Part shown: piece by piece, positions 1 through 39,060 of the stretch
How the letters are laid out: every line of letters begins with the position of its first letter
Position numbering within the stretch: the first letter of the stretch is position 1
NCBI GenBank assembly: GCA_034096865.1
Contig: JAWQFJ010002861.1
Location: forward strand, 137,193 to 201,192
Reading direction: 5' to 3'
DNA: 64,000 nucleotides
Source of the DNA: Theodoxus fluviatilis
Taxonomy: Eukaryota; Mollusca; Gastropoda; Cycloneritida; Neritidae
Made by a program: the position numbers and the translations under genes
Notes under the pieces: generated by a model
What the model saw: only the letters and a program-made list of their open reading frames with translations
What the model was told of the DNA's origin: nothing
The model's database searches: none

Positions 1-394
1 TAAAATGGCCTTTCAACCTCTGTGGGCTTTCTACATGTATTCTTGGCTGTCAAATCATTCCAAATGACCCCAATTGGGCTTTATAACCTAGCATTACTCA
101 TCAATTTCATACAAATTCTTTTACATTCCATACTCCTGAGACAGTGCAAGGAAACAGAAAAACTTGGTCTGAATAGATACAGAACCAGTCTAGCTACTGT
201 CCATCCAGTCTCCAACAACCACCAAGACTTGCGTTTTTGAAAAACGAACAAACTTGCCACACCAACATTGTCTACATTCACATCAAAACAGATCAACCTT
301 CAGTGAGTGAAAATCCCAATGATAGTTGATACAGTTATCCATAGCAGGCAATGTTCAACAACCCCAAAGCTTAGACTTTCTCAATTCTCTACAC
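1..394. other. EIF4ENIF1 intron, nothing recognised
   Basis: This stretch is downstream (minus strand) of the last recognisable 4E-T exon. The short ORFs on both strands have no recognisable motif. Confidence 0.5.
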
Positions 395-28275
<27,881 letters not shown>

Positions 28276-28301
28276 TACTATCTCACCAGTTCAAAATGGG
28301 T

Positions 28302-28566
28302 CTGAAAATGAATACATAAGAGAAAACACTTCAGAACATGGCACTTTACAGGACTCTGCAAAAGTCAACGTGTCATTTGTTTTATAATGTTGTACACTAT
28401 TTCACAAATGATCTAATAATGAAAATGAAAGAATTATGCACACATCCTTCTCAATGCATTTATAGCACACACAGACTGCTATCCTAGCAAACAACACGTC
28501 TGAAAAAGAAAAAAAAAAGGGGGGGGGCAACTATTTTAAAAATTATATTTTTTCCTACACATATTG
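28302..28566. other. intron, poly-A/poly-G tract
   Basis: EIF4ENIF1 5' intron sequence with a run of A then G at about 28508-28528. Nothing else was seen. Confidence 0.5.
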
Positions 28567-29281
28567 TAGTCCTTCAGCTGGCCTACACCCCCACTGACCC
28601 CCCCTGGGGAATTTATGAGACTATGTTTTTAGGTTAGCCTGATATACCCTCTTATGATTTCTGGATGTTTGGTTTTTGTAAACTGGTGGGTGTGGGAACC
28701 AGACCACTCGAAAGGTCTCATTTTTTCTTCTTTCGGCCCTATATTTGCTCTCGGACAGTATGGTTCATCCGACAGCTGCTGTTTTTTTTCTTATCAACAT
28801 ATTTTAAATCAGTTGACAGTTTCTGAAAGACAATTGATTGTAGAATGTTTTGATATGTGTTTTTTGGTGATATCTTGGTTATTAAGGGAATGACATGAAT
28901 ACGAAATGAGGCATTTTTGAAAATCAATTTTTCATCTGTGAGTCTTATGTTTTGACATATTGAATCTAAAACAGTTTATTTTTGCACATTTGAAATAAAT
29001 TGACTTTATAAGGCAAAGTAAGTTTTATCTTTTGATACCAGTTTGGTTGACCTTTGCTTCAAGGTCAAGGTCACACAAGTCATGAGTCGTATGAATCATG
29101 TGCATACTTTGATTAGAGTGTGACAAAATGTTTTGAATGTTTGACCTTCAACTTCAAAGTCAATTATTGTTTGACCTTGACCTTCAAGGTCATTGATAGG
29201 TCCAGTTTGTATGGAGGTCAAGGTCACAGTGGACAAATAACAATAATCTGGTTGCTTTTTTGGTGTGTTTTGTGGCATTGA

Positions 29282-30523
29282 TACATACTTCACGATTGCC
29301 AGGATTATCAACATTTTCAGACTGTTGAAAGTCTCTTTGAACAACTGCCCAAAGCAGCACGGGTAGATTTTGTGACTGACTCTTACTACCCTTTCTCTGT
29401 AAAAGGACTAGAAAGAGCAAGAAGGGGATCTGGAAGTGTGCACTTGATCAAAGGAGCTTCCACCAAGGTTCCAAGAAACTGGAAACAATTTCTGAGCAGT
29501 GATGAAAACAAGCAAAATTTCACAAAGTTTTTGCTTGGTGAGTGGAAGCTGAACAAGTTCGCCGCAAAACTCAAAGGGAGGCAGATATTGTTCGTGTGTT
29601 CAGATCACTGTGTGTGTCTCTCAAGTGCTGATGGTCTCACAACACTATCTGAAAGTGTTGACGAGCTCTGCTCTTCACAGGAGGAAGCCGACACTAAAAT
29701 CATCCTACACTGCCTGCATGCCTCAAAGGTTTCATCCAAAGAAACAACCATTACGGTGAAGTCCCCAGACACGGATGTCTTCATTCTCCTGCTGTTCTTT
29801 GCCAAGCGTGTCAGGAATGACATCTTCTTTGACACTGGAACAGGCAATAATCGAAGGCTACTTGACATCAAAGAAATCGCCAAGAAAGCTGGTGCAGAGA
29901 TCTGCGCTATCCTGCCAGCAGTCCATGCCTTTAGCGGATGCGACACAACCAGCGCGTTTGTACGCAAGGGCAAAATCAGCCATCTGAAGATCATAAAGCA
30001 ACATCCCGAGTTCCACAGAGCTTTTGCTGAGCTTGGTGTCATCGGAGATCTCAACAGCACAGTGCTTGCAGAGCTGGAGCGCTTCACTTGTCAGCTGTAT
30101 GGTCTTCCGTCAGCTGACATCAACAAAGTCAGGTACCAGAAGTTTGTCGAGCGATTCTCAACAAAAGAAGGACAGCTTCTCTCATCGTATGATGGTGTGG
30201 ACATGAGTCTGCTCCCTCCCTGCAAGGACTCGCTCCAGATGCACGTTGAAAGAGCTCACTACCAGACAATGATCTGGAGACAGGCAGACAACCCTTTGCC
30301 AAAACTTCCATTGCCAGAAAATCACGGTTGGGAGAAGTCTGATGGAAAACTGCAGATCAAATGGACCAAGGGAAACCTCATGCCAGAGGAACTCTTAGAT
30401 GTCATGCTTGAGACACCCCTTGAGACACTTCTCACTGCAGAACAAGAAACCTCCGAGAATGAGTGTCCAGACACAGACTTTGGCGACCTTGTCTTTATGG
30501 ATGAGGCTAACAATGACAACTAA
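29282..30523 (+). CDS. uncharacterised TE-type protein with PIN/FEN1-like acidic motifs
   Basis: The frame is open from 29282 (stop at 29279) to 30523; there is no ATG near its start, and GTG at 29372 is only a convenient anchor. Numbered from there: VTDSYYPFSVKGLERARRGS; STKVPRNWKQFL; SSQEEADTKIILH (102-113); SPDTDVFILLLFF (131-143); LPAVHAFSGCDTTSAF (181-196) followed by KGKISHLK; then an LP.C.D.L..H...A.YQ..IW block and ENHGWE. The spacing EEAD - SxDxD - GxDxxxxFxxKGK resembles the metal-binding acidic motifs of FEN1/XPG and PIN nucleases (EAEA, SxDxD, GCDY...GIG). This protein type recurs in many invertebrate predicted proteomes, by my recollection. The N-terminus appears cut by the inverted arm. 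The frame is intact over 400 codons, so it is fairly young or selected. Confidence 0.7.
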   Translation, partial: YILHDCQDYQHFQTVESLFEQLPKAARVDFVTDSYYPFSVKGLERARRGSGSVHLIKGASTKVPRNWKQFLSSDENKQNFTKFLLGEWKLNKFAAKLKGRQILFVCSDHCVCLSSADGLTTLSESVDELCSSQEEADTKIILHCLHASKVSSKETTITVKSPDTDVFILLLFFAKRVRNDIFFDTGTGNNRRLLDIKEIAKKAGAEICAILPAVHAFSGCDTTSAFVRKGKISHLKIIKQHPEFHRAFAELGVIGDLNSTVLAELERFTCQLYGLPSADINKVRYQKFVERFSTKEGQLLSSYDGVDMSLLPPCKDSLQMHVERAHYQTMIWRQADNPLPKLPLPENHGWEKSDGKLQIKWTKGNLMPEELLDVMLETPLETLLTAEQETSENECPDTDFGDLVFMDEANNDN

Positions 30524-30632
30524 ATGAGACTTACAACTTTTGCTGTGTAGTAATGAGAACAATTGCTACAGCTTATTTATCCTGCTAAGACTTATTCAGC
30601 AATTTTGGCACTGCTTAAGTGCAGTTGTTGTT

Positions 30633-30866
30633 GGTTATGTTTGACTTTAATTTGACTGATGTACTCTTAATTCTGTAACTGTTAATGATAATCTTTGTAT
30701 GCTGGAGAATGGTTATGTTTGACTTGAATTTGACTGATGTACTCTTAATTCTGTAACTGTTAATGATAATCTTTGTATGCTGGAGAATGGTTATGTTTGA
30801 CTTTAATTTGACTGATGTACTCTTAATTCTGTAACTGTTAATGATAATCTTTGTATGCTGGAGAAA
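30633..30866 (+). repeat. three 78-bp tandem repeats
   Basis: Units start at 30633, 30711 and 30789 with GGTTATGTTTGACTT and are nearly identical. They lie 3' of the PIN/FEN1-like ORF. Confidence 0.93.
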
Positions 30867-31141
30867 ACCTGAGTAATTTCACAGACAATTGGCAACTAGT
30901 GTACTACATAGAGTTTAAATGTGTTTGTATATAAGATTATTCTTGCAACATTTTTTACTATTTGCAGCTGTTTTAGTTTGAAATTTTCACGTTTTAGTTT
31001 GTAATTTTCACGTTTTAGTTCATAAAGTTCCTATAGTTGTTTAAGAATTCAAGGAGATCCTTGATTTGATGTTGAACTTGGATGGGTCAATGATTATGAC
31101 ACAAGTTACAATAAAACAAAGACATATTCTAGGTTGCGTTT

Positions 31142-31144
<3 letters not shown>

Positions 31145-31202
<58 letters not shown>
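31145..31202 (+). repeat. (CT)n microsatellite
   Basis: About 29 CT units between the ORF and the right arm of the foldback element. Confidence 0.97.
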
Positions 31203-31206
<4 letters not shown>

Positions 31207-32072
31207 TGGTTTCAGCAAACAATGTTGATGACTCAACAGTCTGAAAATGTTGATAATCCTGGCAATCGTGAAGTATGTATCAATGCCACAAAACACACCA
31301 AAAAAGCAACCAGATTATTGTTATTTGTCCACTGTGACCTTGACCTCCATACAAACTGGACCTATCAATGACCTTGAAGGTCAAGGTCAAACAATAATTG
31401 ACTTTGAAGTTGAAGGTCAAACATTCAAAACATTTTGTCACACTCTAATCAAAGTATGCACATGATTCATACGACTCATGACTTGTGTGACCTTGACCTT
31501 GAAGCAAAGGTCAACCAAACTGGTATCAAAAGATAAAACTTACTTTGCCTTATAAAGTCAATTTATTTCAAATGTGCAAAAATAAACTGTTTTAGATTCA
31601 ATATGTCAAAACATAAGACTCACAGATGAAAAATTGATTTTCAAAAATGCCTCATTTCGTATTCATGTCATTCCCTTATTAACCAAGATATCACCAATAA
31701 ACACATATCAAAACATTCTACAATCAATTGTCTTTCAGAAACTGTCAACTGATTTAAAATACGTTGATAAGAAAAAAAACCAGCAGCTGTCGGATGAACC
31801 ATACTGTCCGAGAGCAAATATAGGGCCGAAAGAAGGAAAAATGAGACCTTTCGAGTGGTCTGGTTCCCACACCCACCAGTTTACAAAAACCAAACATCCA
31901 GAAATCATAAGAGGGTATGTCAGGCTACCCTAAAAACATAGTCTCATAAATTCCCCAGGGGGAGTCAGTGGGGGTATAGGCCAGCTGAAGGACTATTGGT
32001 CTTTCACAAGAAACTATAACTTATAGTATAAGCATAACCATATTCTGAAGAAACTATGCCTGCAACATATAA

Positions 32073-32933
32073 AACAAGAAGGGCAAAGCCCATACGACTC
32101 ACATGCTTGACCTTGACCTTTATATGACCTTGACCTTCAGGTGACCTTCAAGGTCAAGGTCAAACAACTAAACCTACCAATGACATCATACACAAAGAAA
32201 TGCTTTACACATTTTTCCTACCAAAATACATGTGACCTTGACCCAAGGTCAAGGTCATCCAAGGTCATGCAACACAAAGCTGTTAATTCAAGACATAGGA
32301 AGCACAATGGTGCTTATTGGCACTTTCTACCATGAGATATAGTCACTTTTAGTGGTTCATACCCCATTTTGGTCACATTTCATAAGGGTCAAAGTGACCT
32401 TGACCTTGATGATATGTGACCAAATGTGTCTCATGATGAAAGTATAACATGTGCCCCACATAATTATTAAGTTTGAAACAGTTATCTTCCATAGTTCAGG
32501 GTCAAGGTCACTTCAAAATATGTATACAATCCAACTTTGAAGAGCTCCTGTGACCTTGACCTTGAAGCAAGGTCAACCAAACTGGTATCAAAAGATAGGG
32601 CTTGCTTTGACCTATATACCACTTGTAGCTAAGGTCGCCATTCTCAATAACGTGGGAGAAAATTGGGAAAATGTGAAAAATGACTGTTTTTGAGACCACA
32701 TTTATGGCTCCTGTGACCTTGACCTTGAAGCAAGGTCAAGTCACTATGTATGTTTTTTGAGGCCTTGTCATCATACACCATCATGCCACATTTGGTGTTG
32801 ATAGACTTAATAGTCTCCGAGAAAAATCCAACGTTTAAGTTTTTTTACGGACGGACGCCCGCCCGCCCGGACGGACGCCCGGACGGACGACACGGCTCAG
32901 TACATAGACTCACTTTTGCTTCGCATGTGAGTC
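32073..32933 (+). mobile_element. TGACCTTGACC repeat, copy 5
   Basis: Full-length copy very close to copy 4 (21108-21973), from AACAAGAAGGGCAAAGCCC to GCATGTGAGTC. Confidence 0.9.
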
Positions 32934-33156
32934 AAAAAGATGCAATTTTCTAAATAGATTAATCACAATCCGACCTTTTCTATTCCTACATCTTTAAAAG
33001 TACCTTGTTTGAAGGTACTTATGCACACACAACTGCCATAACATGCTTATAGTATTCCATACCCATTTAGGTCACCTTCACAGAAGGAAATTTCTGTATC
33101 TGAAAGGACTCTTAATTAAACCCCCACAAGAATAATTTGAGGTGGCCTATTTCTTA

Positions 33157-33735
33157 AGGCCTCCGCACACGAGGCAACTCCACTCGGGCAACTCGATTGC
33201 TCACCATACATTGCTTCGTGTGCGATGTCGGTTGAAAGCAACTGGCATTCCAAGCAACTTTTCACGTCACCAGCAACTGAGTTGCTCGAGTTTGAACCTG
33301 TTCTAATTTTTGGGGCAGTGGCGTGCCACTCCAGCCACTCTCTGTGAATCCACCAAGAGCCTCGTTCTCGTGTTCTCCCGACTACTGCACATTTAATGGC
33401 GGCCGTTTCTCTCGCTTCGCTCAGAAAACGCTGAATTTGGGGACACTAAGAACCCCATCCAAAGAGAATGTAAGTCATGAACAGCATTAATTTATCAAAG
33501 CTTTATGTTGAATGCATCGATAGGCCGTGAAAGCGTCTACATTTTAAATTTCGAAATGCAGGTCACACGCAGAACCATGTGTCCGCGAGTCGACGTGTTC
33601 TCAACGTGGCGAGAGATGAAAGGTCACAGTGGAAGCGTGTGCGAGCTGCAGTCTCCAGCATTGCCTGCCACATGTCAAACAACCGACCGCAAGAAACGTG
33701 GCAAGATACTTTGGTTGCCTCGTGTGCGGAGGCCT
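33157..33735. mobile_element. PIF/Harbinger-type MITE, TTA target duplication
   Basis: Termini AGGCCTCCGCACACGAGGCA and its reverse complement; TTA at 33154-33156 and 33736-33738. The 3-bp TWA duplication is the PIF/Harbinger hallmark. The interior (about 33430-33560) shares a segment containing ACCCCATCCAAAGAGAATGT with the foldback element at 18395-20595. No transposase. Confidence 0.8.
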
Positions 33736-33818
33736 TTAGGATACTAAAAGAGGAAACTTCACTGTACAGCTTAGGATTGCCAAATCAGAGCAGCAGAAAC
33801 AGCAGAGCAGAGCAGCAG

Positions 33819-34334
33819 TGACCTTGACCTTGATGATGTGACCAAATGTGGCTCATGATGAAAGTATGACACGTGCCCCACACAATTATGAAGTTTGAAA
33901 CAGTTATCTTTCATAGTTCAGGGTCAAGGTCACTTCACAATATGTATACAATCCAACTTGAAGAGCTCCTGTGACCCTGACCTTGAAGCAAGGTCAACCA
34001 AACTGGTATCAAAAGATAGAGCTTACTTTCCCTATATACCAAATATAGGTCAGGTATCCAATATAAAAAAACTTCTGAGAAAATTGGGAAAATGTAAAAA
34101 ATGGCTGTTCTTAGACAACATTTATGGCCCCTGCGACCTTGACCTTGAAGCAAGGTCGAGTCACTGTGTATGTTTTTTGAGGCCTTGTCATCATACACGA
34201 TCATGCCACATTTGGAGTTAATAGATTTAATAGTGTCCGAGAAAAGTCAAACGTTAAAGTTTTTTACGGACGACAGGACGCCCGGTCGGACGACACGGGT
34301 GAGTACATACTCACTTTTGCTTTGCATGTGAGTC
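33819..34334 (+). mobile_element. TGACCTTGACC repeat, copy 6, 5'-truncated
   Basis: It begins at TGACCTTGACCTTGATGATG, mid-element, directly after an (AGCAG)n-like stretch, and runs to the normal end GCATGTGAGTC. Confidence 0.85.
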
Positions 34335-35029
34335 AAAAACCTACATCAGATCATTTTAACCAAAAAGGAGGCATGACAAAGACAAAAAAGACTAGTCTGC
34401 CCCTGGGGGAGCAGACCACGAGCCAAGTCAAACACTCTTACCTTAGATAAGGGTCACTCCTCAATCAGAATGTCATTGCCTACATATGGCTAAACTTTAA
34501 ACATTTTCAAATTTGTTTTCATGTCTGAACATCTATTATTTTTACTAAAACAGTATTAAAGAATACCAAACAAGAACAGATTCTAGACTTGATTGTTGAT
34601 GCTCTGAAACACATTAGAACATAAGATGAGAGAAATAAATGTATTCAGTTCTACTGATTTTAACAAGGCTACCAGTAGGAATATCACGTTACATTCAGGA
34701 CACTCACCAGATTCTGTACTTGACTGTTAAACTACAAAATGAGTTGGAAGGGATAAGCAGATGCAGGGTTCAGTAGCAGTAGAAACCAAACTGTAAATTA
34801 CCTGCAAAGGATGGAAAATCAACCTGTTCAACATTCCTGGGACAAAGTCATATTGTATACAATTCTTACAGTTTACACACAGCAGTTGCCATTATGATGT
34901 CCCCTATTCAGCTGGAACCCCTGTCTGTGGAGATTTTAGGGCCTACTCCAGTAGCTCAGTTCGTCAAATCCACAAGAGTGCGGCCTCAGCCGTTAGCTTC
35001 AGCTCTTTGAAGACCCTTTAGAATTGAAT
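34335..35029. other. intron; possible SINE head fragment
   Basis: AT-rich intron. Near 34953 the sequence CCAGTAGCTCAGTTCGTCAA resembles a tRNA A-box region and may be the head of the SINE-like copies that follow. Otherwise nothing. Confidence 0.4.
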
Positions 35030-35425
35030 GGATGGATAGTGTTTTACGGCCTATCAGCCTTTGTATTGTAGGCTATGTAAGGCCATCAATCATGAAGATC
35101 ACTAGAACAGTTAGGAGTAAGCGCAATTCAAGCAACGATGTCCCTAGTTATTCGCCTCTTACGAATCACGTAGGGAGAGGCTGTGGGTCAATCCTTACCC
35201 CGAACCCATAGGGGGCGACCCTTTAGACTGGATGGATGGATGGGTGGTGTTTTACGGCCTATCAGCCTCCGTAGGCTAAGTAAGGCCATTAAGCACGAAA
35301 ATCACTAGAATAGAATAAATGCAAATCAAGTCACGATGTCCCTATTTATTCGCCTCTTACAAATCGCGTAGGGAGACGCGGTGGGCCGCAATTTCTTGTA
35401 ACCCCCAACCCACAGGGGGATCGAC
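35030..35425 (-). repeat. two tandem SINE-like repeats
   Basis: Two adjacent copies (about 35030-35215 and 35229-35425) each run from GGATGGAT, through TTTTACGGCCTATCAGCCT and AAAATCACTAGAA-type sequence, to AACCCA(T/C)AGGGGG. On the minus strand the distal end is a GTGGGTT-type B-box-like head. Confidence 0.75.
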
Positions 35426-35677
35426 CCTTTAGAAGGGCGAGGGCCTACATACCAGGTGTACCAGGAAATGGGCATCTTCTAACTACCTGCATCCCTACCG
35501 TCATGTCCCCAATCTAATTAGCATGCTATGTTATCTTCTACTGCCCTGCTTTTCCCCTTGAGAACAGATTAGGCCACAAAATAATATTTGTGGGTAAGGC
35601 AACATGGCCACACAAAAGTAGGGGTTGGTAAGTAGGCCCAACTTTTTTCATTTTATACAGGAAGCCCGTTTGAGACC

Positions 35678-35681
<4 letters not shown>

Positions 35682-35757
<76 letters not shown>
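35682..35757 (+). repeat. (TG)n microsatellite
   Basis: About 38 TG units. Confidence 0.98.
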
Positions 35758-35759
<2 letters not shown>

Positions 35760-37263
35760 AACAGTAGTGGCTTCCAGTATCCCACTTTGGCCAGCATTCT
35801 TTTGCTTGAAGCATATCAGTGTAGCTCAATGAGCGCAACTGTCTTGCAAGATTTCCTACAGTTTCCCACAAGATCTTAAGGCTTCCTCACATGTGGCAAG
35901 TTTTGTTGAAAGGACAATTTGTGTCTGGTAAAACAGCTAAATGAAAGCTAGGGGAAATGCAAAATACACAGTAGGAGAAGGACATGAATTCACACTAGAA
36001 TAAGTGTGTCAATGTTTTTCCAACTTTACCAGTAACATGTTCATAGTAACTGGCATTCCTATCTTTTCACAAGTCCCCAACCAACCAGTTCCCCAAACAC
36101 AAAATGAACATAACACCCTATGGTGTGATTGCATCCTAGATCTATCCATTATTATTTCTGCTCTCTGCCCAGTCTTTCAACAGTGTTTGAATTTCTTTGA
36201 ACTAAATTGAGTCAGTTGCACACCTTGGGATGACAACATGTTTATAGCATTGGCAATAAACTCCACAGTGATGTAGAACTGTACAAGAAATTAATACTTA
36301 GGCATCAGGACAGGACAAGACAAGACACGACAGGGATGTTTAGAGTTATCTTTCCTTCATAAAGGGTTGGTACTGAACAAGAGGCACAACTACAAATGCA
36401 GTTGTGCTGGAAAATCATTTTTTCAGTTCCCCAAAGACACAGAGCAGTAAGTTGAACACTTTCTTACCTTTATTTATATATACAAATTTATGAAATTGTC
36501 CCAGCGCTCGTGATAGACAGGAACGAGATTTTAGTTTTACTTTTAGAAATGACTAAACAATGCTTTCAGGAGATACTCTATGTGAAAAAGACGTCATATA
36601 GGAATAGATTAAAAAAGATAATTTGATTTACACATAGACATTTAAATTCATTTTTCAGATAACCTAACAAATCAAATGCTATCTCCAAAGACAATTGATC
36701 TGGGCTTAGCCATCAATGATCTAACTCTGTGTTTTAACATGTGCAGAAGGATTTCCACAAATTGCAACCTGAAGTTCTATGCAAATGTGCTGTAAGTTTG
36801 TACAGTGACCCCTTCGTAGACAGCCAGTTCACCTGTCCCACAGAGCTGCAAAGGGTACTGTGGAATGCAGTGCCAACTCTCTTCTCAGTTCAAAATCCAA
36901 CCCACTGATTATTGCCAAAATGATGACCAGTTATGGATAATAAAGATTATTTTACTGCCTCTTTTGTCTATTTGCTGCTGACACAGCATGAATACATTGC
37001 ACATGTGTTACCTGATGAGGTCGTCGGGGCTACAAGATAGGATGGGAACCTTTACCCACCTCCCAAGTGTTGGGGACGCAGAGGCACATACATGGACACG
37101 GAGCCAGTGACTGAGTGAGGCAGTTCCCAAATAATATTGTTATCAATTGTGTACTACATCACAGAGATACAACAGCTGCATGCTGTATCAGTCAGTCCAA
37201 CTGTCTAAACACACACACATTCATCTATGCATCTAATCCTCAATCCATCTTAGTGAAGATGCT
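35760..37263. other. intron, nothing recognised
   Basis: EIF4ENIF1 5' intron, AT-rich. No ORF with a motif and no structured repeat was seen. Confidence 0.5.
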
Positions 37264-37545
37264 CTAAGATATTGCACTTTCTATGTGCTTATAGAACAGG
37301 GAAGATGGGACTGCATGCAGTTCATTGTTTATAGTCAATTTCTTTTTTTGCACAATTGAAAAAAAGTAAATGGTCATCAGAAAAAAACTAGGGTTGGTCG
37401 GAGACCAGTAGTCGGCAGTCTCTGGGTGCTTGCCTATCCCAATGCAGATGTATACTGCCAGAAACTTGTCCAGCTCGTGTGGGGTTATGTTCACCCATTT
37501 TCCGTGGGTGGTGGTAGTAGGGTCATCACTGATGTTTTTTTCCAA
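37264..37545 (-). pseudogene. piggyBac transposase fragment
   Basis: Minus-strand frame GKWVNITPHELDKFLAVYI, then GIGKHPETADYWS, then TINNELHAVPSSLFYKH. The W...T..EL..FL.....G......YW pattern is the start of the DDE_Tnp_1_7 (piggyBac) core. The catalytic Asp positions are not included. No TTAA termini were identified around it. Confidence 0.6.
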
Positions 37546-38453
37546 GCATAATTGTTGATGGATGTGATGAGGAAGTCCCTTACTTCATCAAAGAGCTTGG
37601 AAACAGTCTATTGTACAAAGTGTATATACTTAAATGACAGAGGCCTTGCCATCAATGTGACCAATCTTTTGTGACTTTCCATCTAATTGGCAGTGGGACT
37701 ACTGTCATAACTGTACACCTGTAGGACACAGCAACTTGAAATTTTCACTGGATCTTCCCTTTTGGAGGAATATTGTGTGCTGAGAACAAGATCAACCTGC
37801 TGGGTGCTGTGTAAGTAAATTCTTGCTGTTTGTCCCAAATCGTAAATGCTTCTGTAACACTTGATGTTTCAATTTCTTTTTTTCATACACAATGCTTCAA
37901 ACTGCAATTAATATTCATCCAACTTTAAGATTACTTAATTTTCTTCAAATTGATATGCTGCAAGGCACATGTTGAATGTAGTGACAAAGCACAATGAAGT
38001 CTTGAATGAAGGATTTCTCACCTTTTTTTTAGCTAACAAAAAAAAAACACCTCTGGAAAGATTTAAAGTTCCTTGACAAAGACTTATTCACTCATTGGGT
38101 CCACTGTCATACTACAAAGTAGCACCAGTCAAAACTACAGAGCTCTGAACTTTCGAAAAACATAAAATAATTGAAAAATAAAGATGAGAAACCTCCACAT
38201 TCATTACAGCTTATCAGTGGTTAAAATATTTGTTATGTCTCCAAATATTTTGGACTTCTAAGATGGCAACATCAAAAGTACACACATTTGTCCAGAAAAT
38301 ATTTATGTTTGCGAAATGTTCGACAAACATGCTTCAAATGTCTTCTAATGAAGTCATATTATGCACGCTTTTCACGTGTAATGTGATTCCCGCTGGGGAA
38401 CATTCTTCCACGTGCACATGACAAAGGGCAATTGATATGCAACGTCCACTTAC
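37546..38453. other. intron, nothing recognised
   Basis: AT-rich. Short ORFs without motifs. Confidence 0.45.
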
Positions 38454-38556
38454 CGTCGACAGGATAATTATGACATGCAACAGCGAGCATCACAACCAAA
38501 GTTACTTTGGCAATCTTTCCATTTGGCCAGTTAACACTCGTCACAACGACAGACAA
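38454..38556 (-). other. candidate alternative first exon with short ORF
   Basis: The minus strand has an ATG at 38556, then an open frame with a hydrophobic run (VTLVVMLAVA) and NYPVDG, stopping at a strong donor GACG|GTAAGTGG at 38454. Joined to the EIF4ENIF1 acceptor at 28302 the frame hits a stop after two codons, so it could be an upstream-ORF-bearing alternative 5' exon of that gene. It could instead begin a separate secreted product whose other exons I cannot find. Confidence 0.3.
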
Positions 38557-38941
38557 CTAGTTTAGTTCACTACGTCACGCCTCTATTTTGCCTAAGTCGT
38601 AAACACAAACGGTATAATGCTGTTGTTTCGTGTAATTAAGATGAATACTTGATATTACTGGTGAACTCTGGCTCACTGTACCAATGCACACTATTCAACA
38701 CAAGGTAACTGGCTACGACGAAAATTTTCGTAAACACAAAAAACTAAGCACGCAAAACAGTAACAAAATCACCGATACCAGGAGAAACAAACAAATGGAC
38801 AAACAATTATAGCACAGCACATAGCTGCTCAATAGCAATGAGGTACAGCAACAGTGGTCACCTCTGGACTACCACTCTCCAAATGCAAGGCGACAGTCAA
38901 TCGCCTCAAAAGTCTTAGCCATTCTTACAAATGCAACTTAC

Positions 38942-39060
38942 CTTGTTCGTAGTGTTTTATCTTACGATGTTGACGGTTATTCAACGGCAAATAGGGCCAA
39001 AATTATTGTAGAAGAAAGCTCAGACAGTGAATTTCATTAATTATACAATGGCACTCAGAA
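38942..39060 (-). other. EIF4ENIF1: probable 5'UTR first exon of EIF4ENIF1
   Basis: On the minus strand a perfect donor CAAG|GTAAGTT ends at 38942 in a compact, low-repeat region facing DRG1 exon 1. No long reading frame runs through it, so it would be noncoding and splice to the acceptor at 28302. The transcription start (set here at about 39060) is a guess. An alternative upstream exon is annotated at 38454-38556. Confidence 0.45.

Larger units (their letters stand above)
28567..31995 (+). mobile_element. 3.4-kb element: 0.76-kb inverted arms around a PIN/FEN1-like ORF
   Basis: Arms 28567-29328 and 31233-31995 are near-identical reverse complements starting TAGTCCTTCAGCTGGCC. Three matching bases (TTG) flank each side. 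The central ORF (29282-30523) has its first codons inside the left arm. Three 78-bp tandem units (30633-30866) and a (CT)n tract (31145-31202) follow. Each arm includes a GGTCAAGGTCA-rich part like the TGACCTTGACC repeats. I do not recognise the superfamily. Confidence 0.8.
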
